Shown piece after piece: positions 61,801 through 64,000 of a DNA stretch of 64,000 bases. A model generated the notes under the pieces. That model saw only the letters and a list, made by a program, of their open reading frames with translations, was not told the DNA's origin and did not search any database. The translations under genes and the position numbers were made by a program. Origin of the DNA: Roseiarcus sp963772555 (lineage in GTDB: Bacteria > Pseudomonadota > Alphaproteobacteria > Rhizobiales > Beijerinckiaceae); NCBI GenBank assembly GCA_963772555.1, contig CAVYXQ010000007.1:496001-560000 (forward strand), written 5' to 3'. Each line of letters starts with the position of its first letter. The first letter of the stretch is position 1.

Positions 61801-64000
61801 GTGAGTTCGGCGGCAAGCGCTTCCGATTGCTCGCCGATTTGGCGGATGATATCGCGCCCGCGTCCATCGATGGCGCCTTCGAATCGCGCCAGCCCGTCGC
61901 CGATAGAGCTTTCCATTCGTCGCGAATGAGCGGCGAGCGCGAGGTCCACGGCGTTGTGATGAGCCGATGACGCAGCCTCGAACTGGCCTAGGCGTTGCGC
62001 CGACTTAGCCGACAGTTGCTCCAGGTGATCCGAGAAATGATGATCGAAGTCATTGCGACGAGCCTGCAGTAGCGCATCGATCGCATCAAGGTGGCCGGCG
62101 ATGCGCGAACTCAGGTCATTGGAATGAGCGCCGATGCGGTCGACAACGCTGTCTCCGCCTTGGCCGATCAGCTTGTCAATGGTTTCCGCGTACTCGCGCA
62201 GGTTTCCGGTCTGTTGCGACAACGACTCGACAAGGCGGACGCCCTGCTCGCCGACGAGCGCCTCGAAGGAAGCGACCTGGGCGCGTAACGCGTCGTGGAC
62301 GCTGCTCCCGTTGATCTCAATCGTCGCTGCGGCTTCTCTGGCCAGACCAGCGAACCGCCCGCTGACCAGCTCTGCGTCGGCGCTGATTTTTTCGACCGTT
62401 TGATTTGCCAGAGCCTCGAGTTGGACCTGAGCCGCCTCGCTCTGGCCGGAAATCGCGCTGACGATCCGATGAGTGGAATCCTCAACGAGGGCTTCGACAG
62501 CCGCGCTTTGAACATCGACTGCGCTACGCAATTGCGCCTCACGCGCGTCGAGGCGCTCCTGCCAACGCACGGCGGCCGCCTCAAGGACAACAGAGGCATC
62601 CTCGGCGCGATCGCGCAGGAGATTCGAGACCCGGTCGCCCGAATCCTCCAGCCTGCGCTCGAGCGAATAGCCTCGATCGACGACGGTTTCGTGCAGGCGG
62701 TCGGCGACGGTGTTCAGGCGCCCGGCAAGGCTGTCGCCGTGAACAAGGACAATCTCGGACAGACGGGCGCTGCCGCCCTCGAGCCGATCGATCAGCGAGA
62801 TGGAACGCTCGCTGAAGTCGCGCGCCAAAGATTCGCTTGCTTCGCCAAGACGGTTGCCGGCCGCATCGCTCTGAACGCGAATCGCCTCGACGGTTTCGAC
62901 GCCTCTGGAACCGATCCTGTCGACAACATCTTGAGCATGGTCGTCCAAGGCGCCGCGGAGGTTTTGCGAGACATCCGCCAGTCGGGCGGACACCGCGTCG
63001 CTTTGCGATTGGATCGCATCCGCGGCCTCGGCCAATCGTGAGGCCAGCGCATCGCCGTGTGCGCGAAGCGTTTGAATCGCATCGCCGCTGGTTGAATCGA
63101 TCTGAGTGACCAAACCCTCGCCCTGCGTCCTGATCACGCGAATTGCATGGTCGCTGCTGGCGTTGATGCGGCTGACCAGTTCATGGGCGTGGGCGTCAAA
63201 GGCGCCGGACATTGCCAGCGAGGAGTCAACCAGTTGGCCGGCGACGCTGCTTTGCCGTTCCTTTATCGCCTCAATCGCTTGAGTGCTGCTTGCGGCGATC
63301 CGGCCAATCACTTGGTCGGCATGGGCTCCGACCGCGGCCGACATCACCGCCGACGCTTGCGCCAGCTGGGCAGCGACGCTGTCTCCATGTCCGCGAATGG
63401 CGTCGACGGCATCAGCGCTGCTGGCGGTCACACGGCCGACGACTTCATCCGCGTGCGCACCGACAGCGCTGCGGGCCTCGCTTGCGGATTCGGCCAGCCG
63501 TCTGGTGACATCTTCGCCGTGGTTCCGAATTGCGTCGGTGACCTCGGCCCCGCTGGTTCGAATGCGTCCGACCAGATCATTGGCGTGGCCACCGATCGTG
63601 CCGGACATTGTCTGCGAAGTCTCCACCAAGCGGTCGGCCATGGAGTCGCTGTGGTCCTTGATGGCGTCGAGCGCCCTGGCGCTGCTCTCAACAATGCGGC
63701 TTAAGACCTCATCGGCATGCGCGCCGACAGCGTAACGCGTGGAATCGACAGCTTCCGCCAATCGCCCCGCTATGGCGTCGCCGTGCATGCCCATAGCCTC
63801 GATCGCCCTCACGCTGCTCTCGGCGATGCGGCTCACGACGTCATCGGCGTGGGCGCCGACCGCCTCACGCGCAGAATCGGTGGCCGACGCGAGCTTGGCG
63901 GCGACGTTGTCGCCGCTAAAGCCTAGCGCGTCGACAGCCCTCGCGCTGCTGTCGGCGATGCGGCTGACGACATCATCGGCATGGGCGCCGACGGCCTGAT
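58790..64000 (-). pseudogene. Giant apolipoprotein-like repeat protein, GPR/RgsE-like, with one frameshift; 5' end outside window
   Basis: More than 1,700 codons of a very long, mostly alpha-helical repeat protein are visible. From the right edge it consists of 44-residue units with the pattern VGAHADEVVxRIxxSSxxAxDAI followed by HGDSVAxxLAxAS, giving way to less regular amphipathic helices and coiled coil. It ends with a conserved-looking domain (MWDRWRRGDATAVSRRLYTE, FRDTVTRYTQEFERLL, LVSNSGKVYTILAHA). Long apolipoprotein-like proteins of this type in Hyphomicrobiales include the growth-pole ring protein GPR of Agrobacterium and RgsE of Sinorhizobium. The frame changes near 60250-60275, between AIDQAVAS and AIELAAVQGG; one base restores it. 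This is probably a sequence error. Confidence 0.72.
63184..64000 (-). repeat. 132-bp (44-residue) coding repeats in the giant protein gene
   Basis: The DNA motif TCGGC(A/G)TG(G/C)GCGCC recurs every 132 bp, for example at 63712 and 63844, with related forms at 63184, 63448 and 63580. Each unit encodes 44 residues, that is two 22-residue or four 11-residue helical turns as in apolipoproteins. At least six units lie before the window edge and they continue beyond it. Confidence 0.85.

Overview
The window is about 64 kb of high-GC chromosome from an alphaproteobacterium, most likely order Hyphomicrobiales (Rhizobiales). This rests on the gene order tig-clpP-clpX-lon-hup followed by nuoA-N, birA, RNase J and methylmalonyl-CoA epimerase, and on a giant apolipoprotein-like repeat protein resembling the GPR/RgsE polar-growth protein of that order. 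A family within the order cannot be assigned from this sequence alone.

Layout. 1-740: broken multicopper oxidase (minus). 1050-9298: tRNA-Leu, trigger factor, ClpP, ClpX, Lon, HU, tRNA-Val, a secreted ClpP-like protein and tRNA-Asp. 9503-25280: a complete 14-gene complex I operon, nuoA-N, with a DUF3291 gene and a pentapeptide-repeat gene set between nuoF and nuoG. 25277-33324: birA, RNase J, a decayed SDR gene, methylmalonyl-CoA epimerase, sdhE and mfd. 33325-38724: a mobile-element zone with an IS110-family transposase and two group II introns joined head to tail, inserted inside a dispersed palindromic repeat. 38879-42963: DoxX protein, a small SFPASDP protein, acylphosphatase, ThrRS and a VapBC-type toxin-antitoxin pair. 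43038-46827: xdhA-xdhB. 46906-55509: an L-rhamnose utilisation cassette (rhamnonate dehydratase, SDR dehydrogenase, FadR-type regulator, sugar ABC transporter, fucose/arabinose-isomerase-like protein, rhamnose mutarotase) that separates xdhAB from xdhC. 55853-58758: xdhC and a malonyl-CoA synthetase. 58790-64000: the 3' part of the giant repeat gene, which runs off the right edge.

The most unusual structure is the intron pair. Two copies of exactly 1962 bp, differing at two bases, abut with no exon sequence between them. The host repeat is interrupted at CGAAG^CAATCCA. The second notable locus is the divergent rhamnose control region, with a perfect 39-bp palindrome between the ABC-transporter operon and the isomerase gene.

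A caution runs through the window. clpX, nuoG, nuoL, the giant repeat gene, an SDR gene and the multicopper oxidase all carry single-base frameshifts, two of them in A or T runs. Because clpX, nuoG and nuoL should be functional, several of these are probably consensus errors. The SDR gene also has a nonsense substitution and is more likely a true pseudogene.
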